Of a DNA stretch of 37,301 nt, positions 1 to 8,591 are shown piece by piece. A program made the translations under genes and the position numbers. Every line of letters begins with the position of its first letter. The first letter of the stretch is position 1. This DNA is from Holosporales bacterium (lineage in GTDB: Bacteria > Pseudomonadota > Alphaproteobacteria > UBA3830 > JAIRMZ01). The stretch is from NCBI GenBank assembly GCA_031266655.1, contig JAISAP010000050.1, forward strand, positions 1-37,301, in the 5' to 3' direction. The notes under the pieces are model-generated. The model saw only the letters and a list, made by a program, of their open reading frames with translations, was not told the DNA's origin and searched no databases.

Positions 1-1400
1 AGCTGTCGCAAGAGCATGGATAATTCTACACCAACGTTACGTACGCAACCTCCAAAGTGCGCCCTGTATCCAGCATGCAGAAAACCGCGTCCCATAGGGA
101 CGCGAGGCCCTCATGCCAACCTTGTACAAACACTTCTCAACAGTACATTGTATCAGGTCCGTATCAACCGCGGCACAATGCCGCGGTAGCCCTTGCGAAC
201 TCTGCCCACTTTTAGTGGACGCAAGGGCGATGATACCTCTACACGCACCTTACGTATAACCTTCAACTGTAGAGCTCTGTATCCAGTTTCGTAGTAACTA
301 CGCGGAGCGCCAATAATGCACAGACTTTTATTGGCCTCTAGCCGCGGCACAACGCTGCAGAGCCCTTGCGATCTTTACCCACTTTTTAATTGGCACAAGG
401 ATAATGATGCTTCTACACCAGCATTACGCGACACCTTCTAAGGTATGTCCCTGTATTCAGTCCATGACAGTGGATATGTCCCCACTAACTTCGTGCAAAC
501 ACTTCCAAGCATTACGCTTGCATTGCATCCGCAGAAACCGCGGCTAAACGCCGCGGGGCCTTTGTGACATCGACTTATGTGAATATGGTCACAAAGGCTG
601 CAATAACACTACACCAGCGTTACGCTAGAACCCGCGAGGCAATACACCTGTATTAAGGTGGGGCATTCTACACCAGCCTTACGTATAACCTTCTAAGATA
701 TATTCCTGTACCAAGGCAGCAATAACCGCGGCATAATGCCGTGGGGCTCTTGCGCAGTCTGTTCCACTCTAGCTGTCGCAAGAGCTGTGGATGCTCCTAC
801 ATAGGCCTTACGCGAAAACTGCAACTGCAGAGATCTGTACCGGCTCTAGACTAGTAAATTGATGCTAGCTGAGGTCAAGCCTGCAACCAATCTTAATATG
901 CACGTCATGGGCAAAACCCTCAAGGACCGTGCTGGTACTGAGCTGCAATAGACACACCACGATGGTGCGCGGCCCTCATGCCAATCTTTTCATTAAGCCA
1001 TAGTCATGAGGACAATGATCCCTCTACACCAACATCACGCGAAAACTTCTCGGCAATATCTTTGTATTAAGTTCGTAAAAGTGGGATAGACGTAAGCGTT
1101 GCGATCAAACTTCAGAGGGGTGTACCTGTATTGAAGCCCGTGGTAGCCGCGTCCCACAAGGGACGCAGGGCCCTCATGCCAATGTCCCCTTATGGGTGGT
1201 CTCATGAGGGCGACGATACCTCCACACCAGCGCTACGTGTACAGTCTCTCAAGTAGATTCCCGTACTAGGTCTACATCAACGTTGCACATACAACCTCCA
1301 AAGCAGATTTCCGTGTCAAGCTCACATTAACCGCGGATGAACGCCGCGAGGCTTTTGCGACATCAGTTCTCCGTAGATACGGTCACAAAACGATACCCCC
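1..1400. repeat. Degenerate tandem array of ~190-bp double-hairpin units
   Basis: About eight diverged units repeat every 180-225 bp. Each has a short GC-rich hairpin A, then a longer hairpin B, then a spacer resembling CTACACCAGCGTTACGC, AACCTCCAA and CCTGTAT. Hairpin A arms: 86-93/97-104, 168-174/180-186, 538-544/550-556, 726-732/738-744, 1149-1155/1160-1166, with weaker ones near 341-360, 951-970 and 1332-1348. Hairpin B arms: 189-197/220-228, 558-568/588-598, 746-754/777-785, 974-980/1005-1011, 1170-1178/1203-1211, 1353-1361/1382-1390 (one mismatch) and a weak one at 364-368/396-400. Arm sequences fall into three classes (CCCTTGCG, CCCTCATG, CCTTTGTGAC) and pairing is mostly kept. Bases 1-18 look like the right arm of a truncated unit, so the array continues left. 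I see no convincing gene in it and no T-tract typical of intrinsic terminators. Confidence 0.75.
308..335. repeat. Extra inverted repeat inside the hairpin array
   Basis: GCCAATAA and TTATTGGC form an 8-bp perfect inverted repeat immediately before the degenerate hairpin A of the third unit. No other unit shows an equivalent, so it looks like a local addition or a replaced stem. Confidence 0.5.
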
Positions 1401-1639
1401 TTTAACACTGGCGTTACGCTGGAGCCCCCCAGAAGTACATCGGTATGAGTCTATGAGACGCATCTATTCCCCTTGCACCTAAGCCTACAACAGGAGACAC
1501 ACCCGCATACTGCACGCGTAGAACTCTCCAAAGCTACCCTTCCGCATGCCACTTACGTCCTTCCCCGCAACACCACGGCATGACACACCTATAGGGCAAA
1601 CGCGACAGGGGATTTGAGCATGAAAGGCATCTGAGGTAC
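1401..1639. other. Spacer between hairpin array and pseudogene
   Basis: No convincing ORF, promoter or hairpin is visible. Fragments resembling the array spacer (around 1403-1430, containing GGCGTTACGCTGG) fade out and nothing else is recognised. Confidence 0.4.
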
Positions 1640-2141
1640 AATGCGGCCGTTCTTTGTTGAAAAGGACTTTGTGATTTTCTCAATCACAAGTCCTAGGACA
1701 ATGTATCTGGTATTGTTGTATTGCAGTTTTTCTCCGCGTGGATACATCATGGGTTTATCGATGAAAAGAGGAATCAAATCGGCCGATTTGCAAATGCGAT
1801 CATTCGGAAAATCTTTCCACAGGTCTGCATAAGCACACATTGTTCGTTCCTCAAAGTAGTCCGGGATCCCGGAGGTACGGATCAATACCCTGCATGTCGA
1901 ATCTCAAGATATCGCCGATGCAAGTATCAAACGCGAGGGTTCTTTGTGCGATCAGTTCCAAAATCGCCACAGCAACAGACGTCTTACCTGCTCATGCTGT
2001 CTGGAACTTCGTATCGATGGTATTGGGAATTTTATTAGCCAAGTCAGTCTAACCATAGGCTTGCTCGAAAATTACTTTTTCATCTCTCGTTACCGAAACA
2101 ACGCCGATAAAATCTTCACCAATCATGTTTTGCAAATTCAT
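1640..2141 (-). pseudogene. Broken serine hydrolase of the beta-lactamase/penicillin-binding fold
   Basis: Reading leftward from ATG 2141 the translation has the N-terminal pattern of class C-like serine hydrolases: FIGVVSVTRDEKVIFEQAYG, then a TAG stop, TDLANKIPNTIDTKFQTA, then a TGA stop, AGKTSVAVAILELI. The TGA sits where the catalytic serine of the SxxK motif belongs. After GIDP the frame shifts, apparently through loss of the short segment before the HTSG motif, and homology resumes with SGIPDYF, KPMMYPRGE and YNNTRYIVLGLVIEKIT. It then ends abruptly, so roughly the C-terminal half is missing. Two stops, one frameshift and a truncation make it clearly non-functional as an enzyme. The protein pattern recalls Firmicutes enzymes and the DNA is visibly more AT-rich than its neighbours, so horizontal acquisition followed by decay is likely (inference). 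Confidence 0.8.
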
Positions 2142-2189
2142 GTTATTCCCACTCTTCTCCTTTTAGGTTCTAGACTAGTGTCTTTTGTC

Positions 2190-2345
2190 ACTTGACAGAT
2201 GCATCAATAGGCAACGACAGATGCTGGGCAGAAGCCTGGACGAAGAGTGTGTTCGAAATCTTCGGTATTACGAGCGCAGATCCTTCACCTTCGCCAGGGT
2301 CGTCACAATCTGCTCATGCACAACCAAGCAGCATTTAAACGTGAT
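2190..2345 (-). pseudogene. Decayed duplicate fragment of rplQ
   Basis: The minus strand encodes HEQIVTTLAKVKDLRS followed by a stop. This matches HEQIVTTLAKAKDLRS inside the intact rplQ gene at about 2650-2715. DNA similarity extends a little on both sides with a small indel after the conserved block. It lies directly downstream of rplQ in the same orientation, as expected for a tandem duplication left to decay. No start or full ORF remains. Confidence 0.7.
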
Positions 2346-2368
2346 AGAAGCAGTCCTTACGGCTCCGC

Positions 2369-2806
2369 TCAGGCTCCTGGAGATTCCGAAGTTTCTTCTG
2401 ATGCCGCTGCCTCTGCAGTGCGGGAGGGAGCCGTAGGCTTCAGCGTTGTATCGCGATCAACCAACTCAATCACAGCCATAGGAGCGCGATCCCCTTGACG
2501 AAATCCGCAGTGCAGAACGCGCGTATATCCCCCGGGACGCGTTCGGTAGCGCTCCGCAAGGACGCTCATCACCTTCTCTGTCAACGCATCATCCCGCAAG
2601 ACAGCAAAAAGCGCACGGCATCGCGCAAGACCGCCTTTCTTTCCGTAAGTTACGAGCTTCTCGGCATAAGAGCGCAGGTCTTTTGCTTTTGCTAAAGTCG
2701 TCACAATCTGTTCATGAGTGAACAGAGCCTTCGCCAACGCCACAAGCAACGCTTTGCGCTGGCCCGAAGGGCGACTAAACTGACGACCTCTGAACTTGTG
2801 TCTCAC
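2369..2806 (-). CDS. rplQ: 50S ribosomal protein bL17
   Basis: 145 aa with the typical start MRHKFRGRQFSRPSGQRKAL and the conserved segment HEQIVTTLAKAKDLRSYAEK. bL17 binds 23S rRNA on the solvent side of the large subunit near the exit tunnel. About the last 20 residues (after DTTLKPTAPS) form an Ala/Ser/Glu-rich tail, a modest variable extension seen in many bL17 proteins. It is the last gene of the alpha operon, 15 bases after rpoA. I see no clear intrinsic terminator behind it; instead a decayed piece of rplQ itself and a pseudogene follow. Confidence 0.96.
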   Translation of the reverse strand: MRHKFRGRQFSRPSGQRKALLVALAKALFTHEQIVTTLAKAKDLRSYAEKLVTYGKKGGLARCRALFAVLRDDALTEKVMSVLAERYRTRPGGYTRVLHCGFRQGDRAPMAVIELVDRDTTLKPTAPSRTAEAAASEETSESPGA

Positions 2807-2821
2807 GACCTCTCTCCTGCC

Positions 2822-3862
2822 CTAGTAGTACATGTCCCGCAGACGCTGCGCCAGACCATCCACGTTCTCCGGAGGCCATCCAGAAACCTGCATGCCCAAG
2901 GTCAGCTCTATGGTCGAGAGCACCTCCTTAATCTCATTAAGCGATTTGCGCCCAAAATTCGGCGTTCGCAGGATGGCATTCTCCGAGCATTGCACCAAAT
3001 CCCCGACGTATACGATGTTCTCCCCCTTCAATCCATTGATCACGCGGACAGAAAACTCCAATTCCTCGATGCGACGCAAAAGGTTGGGATTGAACGGGAT
3101 ATCGATCTCCTCGAGAGGAAGCGCAGTACCACGCGCGCTCGCGGGCGTCTTCACAAACTGCTGCAACTGCTCCTGCAGGATCTGCACCGCCTTAGCCACG
3201 GCATCTTCCGGAGAAAGCGCTCCGTTGGTCTCAACCGTCAACGCCAATTTGTCGCAGTCGGTACGATCCCCCACGCGCGTGTTGTCTATTTTGTAAGAGA
3301 CCTTCCTGACAGGGCTAAAAATCGCATCTACGGGCAAAGTGCCAATCGTATTTTCCTCTGTCTCGCTCCGATCAGCAGGAACATATCCCCGGCCCGTTTC
3401 CACCGTCATCTCCATCGAGAATTTGGCCCCCGCGTCCAAGGTGCAAAGAAGGTAGTCTGGATCGAGAACCGTCACCATACCTCTCGTCTCGATCATACGA
3501 GCGCGTACCTCGCAAGGACCCGTTGCAGACACGGAAATGCGTTGAACCCCTGTTGTGGAAGAGGCAAAGGCCAGTCCCTTGATGTTCAGCACGATGTCCG
3601 TTACATCCTCGAGCACGCCCGGCAACACGGAAAACTCGTGAAGAGCGCCCTCGATCTTGATCGAGGTGACTGCCGCTCCCGTCAAAGAAGAGAGAAGAAC
3701 GCGGCGCAAAGCGTTCCCAAGCGTCAGCCCGAAACCCCTCTCAAGGGGCTCCACCACCACCGTGGCGACACGATGGCGGTCTCCCTCGCCTTCTGTATGA
3801 ATTTTATACGGCTTGACCAGGTCTCCCCATTGCCGTGCTCCAACCTGTATGTTCTCTTGCAA
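2822..3862 (-). CDS. rpoA: DNA-directed RNA polymerase subunit alpha
   Basis: 346 aa. The N-terminal assembly domain contains LERGFGLTLGNALRRVLLSS; the C-terminal domain begins near residue 260 with the helix-hairpin-helix segment around NFGRKSLNEIKEVL, which contacts UP-element DNA and activators. The ending GWPPENVDGLAQR is typical of Alphaproteobacteria. Alpha dimerises to nucleate assembly of beta and beta', both encoded at the right side of this window. It follows rpsK by 10 bases in the usual alpha-operon position. Length and all core segments look normal. Confidence 0.98.
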   Translation of the reverse strand: MQENIQVGARQWGDLVKPYKIHTEGEGDRHRVATVVVEPLERGFGLTLGNALRRVLLSSLTGAAVTSIKIEGALHEFSVLPGVLEDVTDIVLNIKGLAFASSTTGVQRISVSATGPCEVRARMIETRGMVTVLDPDYLLCTLDAGAKFSMEMTVETGRGYVPADRSETEENTIGTLPVDAIFSPVRKVSYKIDNTRVGDRTDCDKLALTVETNGALSPEDAVAKAVQILQEQLQQFVKTPASARGTALPLEEIDIPFNPNLLRRIEELEFSVRVINGLKGENIVYVGDLVQCSENAILRTPNFGRKSLNEIKEVLSTIELTLGMQVSGWPPENVDGLAQRLRDMYY

Positions 3863-3872
3863 TTTCGTTCTC

Positions 3873-4265
3873 CTAAACGCGTCGCCGCTTCGGGGGCCGA
3901 CACCCGTTGTGAGGAATCGGCGTCACATCGCGGATCGAATTGATGACAAAACCCACAGCCTGCAGGCTTCTTAAAGCAGACTCCCGTCCAGACCCAGGCC
4001 CTTTTACTTCTACGTCCAGCGTCTTGATTCCAAATCCTAACGCCTTGGTTCCTACTTGCTCCGCAGCAATCTGCGCCGCATACGGCGTAGATTTGCGGGC
4101 GCCCTTAAAGCCAGAGCTTCCCGCTGTCGACCAGGCCACCGTATTCCCTTGGGCATCCGTGATCGTGATGGTTGTGTTGTTGAAGCTAGCATTGATACGG
4201 GCAACACCCGCGACAATAACGAGCTGTCTTCCGCGCTTCTTCGCACGCGCCGCTTTGTAAGCCAT
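3873..4265 (-). CDS. rpsK: 30S ribosomal protein uS11
   Basis: 130 aa from ATG 4265, giving [13 protein letters not shown]; a longer in-frame extension to 4355 lies inside rpsM and is rejected. Conserved [20 protein letters not shown] and the C-terminal [11 protein letters not shown] identify uS11, a platform protein of the small subunit that lines the mRNA path near the E site. It follows rpsM by 7 bases and precedes rpoA. Confidence 0.97.
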   Translation of the reverse strand: MAYKAARAKKRGRQLVIVAGVARINASFNNTTITITDAQGNTVAWSTAGSSGFKGARKSTPYAAQIAAEQVGTKALGFGIKTLDVEVKGPGSGRESALRSLQAVGFVINSIRDVTPIPHNGCRPPKRRRV

Positions 4266-4272
4266 ATCCCCT

Positions 4273-4653
4273 CTACTTCGTCGCTTTTTTCTTGCCAGCG
4301 ATCGCAATAGCGCGCCCACGCCGCGTCCGTGCATTGGTGTGCGTACGCTGCCCACGTACAGGAAGCCGCTTGCGATGCCGGAGGCCGCGGTAGCAGCCCA
4401 GATCCATCAGGCGCTTAATATTCATCGCAACAATCCGGCGCAAATCTCCCTCTACCTGAAACCCTCTGTCCAAAATCTCCCGAATGCGCAGTAATTCGTC
4501 CTCGGTCAGCTCAAACACGCGCCGCACCTCCGGAATCCCGGCGTCCAAACAGATTTTCTTCGCCAAGGTCGGTCCGATTCCGTAGAGGTACCGCAAGGCG
4601 ATACAAACCCGCTTCCGCTCTGGGAGGTTAACCCCCGCTATGCGTGCTACCAC
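4273..4653 (-). CDS. rpsM: 30S ribosomal protein uS13
   Basis: 126 aa, GTG start at 4653. [20 protein letters not shown], the YGIG turn and the basic tail [20 protein letters not shown] are characteristic. uS13 sits in the head of the 30S subunit, touches P-site tRNA with its tail and makes intersubunit bridges to uL5. It opens the alpha-operon part, 27 bases after adk. Confidence 0.97.
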   Translation of the reverse strand: MVARIAGVNLPERKRVCIALRYLYGIGPTLAKKICLDAGIPEVRRVFELTEDELLRIREILDRGFQVEGDLRRIVAMNIKRLMDLGCYRGLRHRKRLPVRGQRTHTNARTRRGRAIAIAGKKKATK

Positions 4654-4680
4654 AACCGCCCTCCTTGTCCCGATCGTCCC

Positions 4681-5355
4681 TCAAAACTGCGCCACAGCTT
4701 CCTTAATCTGCGCAGCAACCTTGTTCTCGTCTTGCCCCCCATCCACGGTCCACAACGCCTTACGCTCTGTGTAAACCTGGACAATAGGCAGCGTCTTTTC
4801 CTTGTATTCCTTAAGGCGAGCCGCAATGACTTCCTTTGTGTCATCCTGACGACGTTCAAAACTCGTACCACCACAAGAAGGACACACAAAGGCTCCTGTC
4901 GCCTTCAAAGACCCTATCGTCTTGCAAGATTGGCAGGCCACGCGCCGCTGAAGGCGGTCCATCAACACAGAATCTTCCGTCTTGAGATAGATGGCGCGAA
5001 TTTTGATGGGCGGCAACCCAGGGATTTGACCTAAGACGGCACACAGAGCATCCAGCTCTTGCGCCTGTTTCAGAGTCCGTGGGTACCCATCCAAGATAAT
5101 CACTTTGCCCTTTTTTAGAAACTCCGACAGATGCTCTTTGACAAGTTGCGCTGCCAACTCGTCGGGGACAAGAGCTCCAGCGCCGACCAGAGCCTTGATT
5201 TTCTGGCCCAGAGGAGTGCCAGCAGCAATCTCTTTTCGGATCAACTCCCCCGTTGATAGATGAAGTGCTCCTTGCTCGTGGACCAAATGCTGCGCCTGCG
5301 TTCCCTTTCCGCAACCAGGGGCTCCAAACAAAAGCAAGACCACCAAACAGATCAC
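4681..5355 (-). CDS. adk: Adenylate kinase with zinc-binding LID
   Basis: 224 aa. Catalyses ATP + AMP = 2 ADP in the cytoplasm. The P-loop GAPGCGKGT lies at residues 11-19, the NMP-binding STGELIR near 34-40, and LDGYPRT near 88-94. The LID carries four cysteines (141, 144, 158, 161) in CxxC...CxxC spacing, the zinc-ribbon form. The GTG start at 5355 overlaps the secY stop by 4 bases and has GGAAAG five bases upstream; a second GTG at 5343 is a less supported alternative. Position between secY and rpsM is a hallmark of alphaproteobacterial spc operons. Confidence 0.96.
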   Translation of the reverse strand: MICLVVLLLFGAPGCGKGTQAQHLVHEQGALHLSTGELIRKEIAAGTPLGQKIKALVGAGALVPDELAAQLVKEHLSEFLKKGKVIILDGYPRTLKQAQELDALCAVLGQIPGLPPIKIRAIYLKTEDSVLMDRLQRRVACQSCKTIGSLKATGAFVCPSCGGTSFERRQDDTKEVIAARLKEYKEKTLPIVQVYTERKALWTVDGGQDENKVAAQIKEAVAQF

Positions 5356-6689
5356 TTCAACTTTCCTTTGTTCCGCGCCTTTCTCAGAAGGCCTTGATAC
5401 TGGTGCGCCAACAAATGCGTATACACCTGAGAGACCGTCTCAATGGTCACACTCACAACAATCAAAATATTCGTCCCCCCAAAATAGAAGGGAACAGACA
5501 TTTTTGCAATAAGGACTTGTGGGAGCAAACAGATCACCACGAGGTATGCGGAACCGACCACGGTTAATCGCGATAAAATAGTGTCTAAATACTGGGCCGT
5601 ATGCTGACCTGGGCGCACACCTGGAATAAATCCCCCTGCTTTACGGAGATTCTCGGCGGTTTCCGCAGGATCAAAAACGATCGCTGTATAAAAGAAGGCG
5701 AAGAACACCAACAGGACAACGTACGCAATGTTGTAAGCAGGATGTGCTGGAGAAAAATACTGCGCAACCATCTGCGCCCAGTTCTCTCCTACCAGGCTCA
5801 CGACGGTTGCCGGCAGCATCAAGATCGCTCCCGCGAAGATCGGCGGGATCACCCCAGAGGAGTTCAGTTTCAGAGGCAAATGCGTAGAATCTTGCGCGCC
5901 ACGACCAATCGAAGACTGGCGTTGCGGATAATGAATCGTAATGTGCCTCTGCGCGCGCTCCATAAAGACGACAAACGCAATCGCCGAAACGACGACCACA
6001 GCGATGAGGAAGAGCATCGTCGGCGACAAATCCCCCGTCTTTCCCATTTCCAAAGCGTTCGCAATCGCTCGCGGCAGGTTGGCCACAATCCCGGCAAAAA
6101 TAATCAGGGAAGACCCGTTGCCGATTCCGCGAGAAGTGACCTGCTCTCCAAGCCACATGAGGAATAAAGTCCCGCCAATCAGGCTCGGGATGGCGACCAC
6201 CAAGAAAAGTTTGCCAATCACCACCGCTGCCGCCGTAGCGGACAGAGACATCAGACTTACACAGATGCCGTAGGAGTGGATGAAGGCGATCACAACCGTC
6301 AAGTAACGCGTGTACTGACTGAGTTTGCGCCGCCCGCTCTCTCCTTCTTTTTTGAGAGCTTCCAAGGTGGGAGAAACCACCGTAAAGAGTTGAATAATGA
6401 TGCTGGCGGAAATGTAGGGCATCAGCCCAAGAGCAAGAATCGTCATCCTACTCAAGGCGCCTCCAGAGAACATGTCGAACATCCCAAGGAGACCCCCCAT
6501 ATTCTGGCGACCCACTTCGGCAATGATGTCTGGATTCAACCCAGGAAGAGGAACAAACGTCCCGATGCGATAGACAAAAAGAGCCGCTAGCGTGAAGACA
6601 ATGCGCTTCTTCAGGTCTGTCGCCTGCGAAAAAGTGGCGAAGTCGAAACCACGAGAGAAAGGAGAAGAATTCCCTATCCCGGCAACCAT
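5352..6689 (-). CDS. secY: Protein translocase channel subunit SecY
   Basis: 445 aa, the usual length for the ten-helix translocation channel in the inner membrane. The start MVAGIGNSSPFSRGFDFATF is followed by hydrophobic segments from LKKRIVFTLAALFVYRIGTF onward. The plug-region PLPGLNP, FDMFSGGALSRMTILALGLM and the cytoplasmic PGVRPGQHTAQYL loop are recognisable. With SecE and SecG it moves unfolded proteins driven by SecA or the ribosome; the LRR surface protein at 24047 would be one client. ATG 6689 overlaps the rplO stop by one base (TAATG). Confidence 0.97.
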   Translation of the reverse strand: MVAGIGNSSPFSRGFDFATFSQATDLKKRIVFTLAALFVYRIGTFVPLPGLNPDIIAEVGRQNMGGLLGMFDMFSGGALSRMTILALGLMPYISASIIIQLFTVVSPTLEALKKEGESGRRKLSQYTRYLTVVIAFIHSYGICVSLMSLSATAAAVVIGKLFLVVAIPSLIGGTLFLMWLGEQVTSRGIGNGSSLIIFAGIVANLPRAIANALEMGKTGDLSPTMLFLIAVVVVSAIAFVVFMERAQRHITIHYPQRQSSIGRGAQDSTHLPLKLNSSGVIPPIFAGAILMLPATVVSLVGENWAQMVAQYFSPAHPAYNIAYVVLLVFFAFFYTAIVFDPAETAENLRKAGGFIPGVRPGQHTAQYLDTILSRLTVVGSAYLVVICLLPQVLIAKMSVPFYFGGTNILIVVSVTIETVSQVYTHLLAHQYQGLLRKARNKGKLK

Positions 6690-7465
6690 TAAGGCGTCTC
6701 TTCTTTTTTGCGCGACCTTTTATTGTTCGCGCCCGCGCTCTTCACGCTGGAAGGAGACTGCGAGGAAGGCTTTCCTTTGGAAGTCTTGGCCACGCTAGAG
6801 GGGCTCTGAGAACTCTTTTTCCTAGCACTCACGGCACTTTTCGACGTCTCTTTTGAAGCGGGCGATTGCGCTTTGGTCGCTTTCCCCGACTCTCTTGAAA
6901 CAGCTGGCTGAGCCTTTGCTGCCTTCTCCGGAGCGGCTTGTGCCTGCTTCCTTGGAGCAGAAGGCCGAGTCTTCGCAGAACTTGCCTTCACCTCCTTCTG
7001 AGAGGTCACACCCGAGAAGGTACCTCCTGCCGCCACAAGGGCGCGTGAGGCGGAAGCGGTGGCATAATCCACCTCTACCTTTAGCGCAACAGAGATTTTT
7101 CCTTTTCCCAACAAGCGCAACACCGTCACTGAGGATCGAACAGCTCCACAAGCCTGCAGAGACGCAAGCGTCACGGTGTCTTTTGCCTTCAGTTTTCCGG
7201 CATCAACGAGTCGTTGCAAATCCTGCACATTGAGGATGCCTCGTTCCTCTTTCTGGGCAAGAGGCGTAAATCCTCGCTTCGGAAGGCGGCGATAGATGGG
7301 CATCTGACCGCCCTCGAAGGCGCATTTCGTCCCTCCAGCACGCGCGCGCGCACCCTTGTGACCATACCCTGAGGTCTTTCCGCGGCCGGAACCGATACCA
7401 CGCCCCAAGCGGCGACGTGCGCGACCTGGGCGCTCCACAAGGATGGTCGAAAGCGTCTCTGTCAT
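6689..7465 (-). CDS. rplO: 50S ribosomal protein uL15 with long C-terminal tail
   Basis: 258 aa against about 150 usual. ATG 7465 gives MTETLSTILVERPGRARRR; the in-frame extension upstream to 7582 overlaps rpmD and is rejected. Residues 1 to about 154 are a complete uL15 core: GRGIGSGRGKTSGYGHKGA, the EGGQMPIYRRLPKRGF loop, and the ending around VAAGGTF. Residues 155-258 are a low-complexity Lys/Ala/Ser/Pro tail with an internal SSQSPSSV repeat. uL15 is a late-assembly core protein of the 50S subunit. The gene overlaps rpmD by 4 bases and secY by 1. The tail could be a lineage-specific rRNA-binding extension or an in-frame expansion of the rplO-secY junction. Confidence 0.95.
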   Translation of the reverse strand: MTETLSTILVERPGRARRRLGRGIGSGRGKTSGYGHKGARARAGGTKCAFEGGQMPIYRRLPKRGFTPLAQKEERGILNVQDLQRLVDAGKLKAKDTVTLASLQACGAVRSSVTVLRLLGKGKISVALKVEVDYATASASRALVAAGGTFSGVTSQKEVKASSAKTRPSAPRKQAQAAPEKAAKAQPAVSRESGKATKAQSPASKETSKSAVSARKKSSQSPSSVAKTSKGKPSSQSPSSVKSAGANNKRSRKKEETP

Positions 7466-7662
7466 GTTGTGCCTTCCAACTTCACTAAGTGCTGCACACA
7501 ACGCACCAAACCTCGGCAGGCGGGCGTATCGGGAAGGTGTACGGTCTTGCCAATGCGCCCCAATCCGAGCGCCTTGAGGCACAGATTCTGGCGTTCCGGA
7601 CGCCGGATGGCACTTCTTACCTGCGTAATATGCATAAGAGGAACCGCCTTTTTATTCGTCAT
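7462..7662 (-). CDS. rpmD: 50S ribosomal protein uL30
   Basis: 66 aa, slightly longer than the usual 60 because of about nine extra N-terminal residues (MTNKKAVPL). The family pattern is clear: ITQVRSAIRRPERQ, LKALGLGRIGKTV, DTPACRGLVRCVQHLVKLE. A small 50S surface protein. It overlaps the rplO start by 4 bases and lies one base after rpsE, the normal spc order. Confidence 0.93.
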   Translation of the reverse strand: MTNKKAVPLMHITQVRSAIRRPERQNLCLKALGLGRIGKTVHLPDTPACRGLVRCVQHLVKLEGTT

Positions 7663-7663
7663 C

Positions 7664-8221
7664 TTATCCCCTCACGCTTCCTTTGGTGCCCTGCGCATCT
7701 CCGCGCTTCGAGATGATTTCGCCCACATTTTTCCCGCGCCGACTAGCAACGGAGCGCGGAGAAGCGGTGGCACAGAGGGCGGAAAAAGTGGACCGCACCA
7801 TGTTGTGCGGATTGGTGGAACCGACGCATTTGCTCACTACATCTTGGATCCCGAGGGATTCAAAAATGGCGCGCATAGCTCCGCCCGCGATGATGCCCGT
7901 CCCCGCAGGAGCGGTCCGCAGCACCACAAGTCCAGCGCCAAAACGCCCCGTTACATCGTGGTGGATCGTCCGAGACTCCCGGAGCGGCACGCGCACCATT
8001 CTCTGCCGGGCCTGCTCAGAGGCCTTTTTCACAGCATCCGGCACCTCTCGTGCCTTTCCTGTGCCAAAGCCCACGCGCCCATGTCCATCGCCAACGATCA
8101 CAAGGGCGGAGAAGGAAAAACGCTTTCCTCCCTTGACCACTTTCGCAATTCTGTTGACAGAAACCAGCTTCTCCGTGTACGCGGTTTTGTTGTCGCCTTC
8201 GGATGTCTCGACTCGGCTCAT
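7664..8221 (-). CDS. rpsE: 30S ribosomal protein uS5
   Basis: 185 aa. The double-stranded RNA-binding half has [19 protein letters not shown], containing the spectinomycin loop, and [17 protein letters not shown]; the second half has [18 protein letters not shown] and GSTNPHNMV. uS5 sits at the mRNA entrance and affects decoding accuracy. No resistance-type deletion is visible in the GGKR loop. It ends with a short basic tail. Confidence 0.97.
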   Translation of the reverse strand: MSRVETSEGDNKTAYTEKLVSVNRIAKVVKGGKRFSFSALVIVGDGHGRVGFGTGKAREVPDAVKKASEQARQRMVRVPLRESRTIHHDVTGRFGAGLVVLRTAPAGTGIIAGGAMRAIFESLGIQDVVSKCVGSTNPHNMVRSTFSALCATASPRSVASRRGKNVGEIISKRGDAQGTKGSVRG

Positions 8222-8234
8222 GCGTCAGCGTCTC

Positions 8235-8591
8235 CTAAAATAACAGTCCGCCCTGCCGAGCTGCCTCGGCAAGAGCCTTAATTTTTCCATGGTAACGGTA
8301 GCCCCCTCGGTCAAACGTGATCTTCTCGACCCCCGCCGAACGGGCGCGCTCCGCAATCAAAGCACCCACACGCTCCGCGGCTTGCGTTGTGCTGGTTTTC
8401 TTGAGGGCGAGGGACTTGTCCTTCGTTGAGGCCGCGCACAACGTGATGGCGCGCGCGTCGTCAATGACCTGTGCATAAATGTGGCGTTGCGAGCGGAAAA
8501 CCGACAAACGCGGGCGCTCTCCACGCACGCAGGACACCTTGTAGCGTACCCGCGCCGCCCTTTTCTGAAATTTCTGCCCCAAACGCGACAT
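8235..8591 (-). CDS. rplR: 50S ribosomal protein uL18
   Basis: 118 aa. [20 protein letters not shown] and the C-terminal [20 protein letters not shown] are diagnostic. uL18 binds 5S rRNA with uL5 and anchors the central protuberance. ATG 8591 overlaps the rplF stop by one base; 13 bases separate it from rpsE. Confidence 0.97.
   Translation of the reverse strand: MSRLGQKFQKRAARVRYKVSCVRGERPRLSVFRSQRHIYAQVIDDARAITLCAASTKDKSLALKKTSTTQAAERVGALIAERARSAGVEKITFDRGGYRYHGKIKALAEAARQGGLLF

Noticed and set aside
1-1400. CRISPR array
   Set aside because: Units are about 190 bp, strongly diverged, and lack short identical repeats with unique spacers; no cas genes are present.
1-1400. Series of intrinsic terminators or tRNA genes
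   Set aside because: No T-tracts follow the stems and no cloverleaf or T-loop pattern is visible.
844-2181. TCTAGACTAGT found twice (about 845 and 2170), resembling a cloning polylinker
   Set aside because: Eleven shared bases with unrelated flanks; no other vector-like sequence, so chance or an old small duplication is more likely.
2714-3943. 409-codon plus-strand frame opposite rpoA
   Set aside because: A shadow frame of a GC-rich essential gene; no family pattern.
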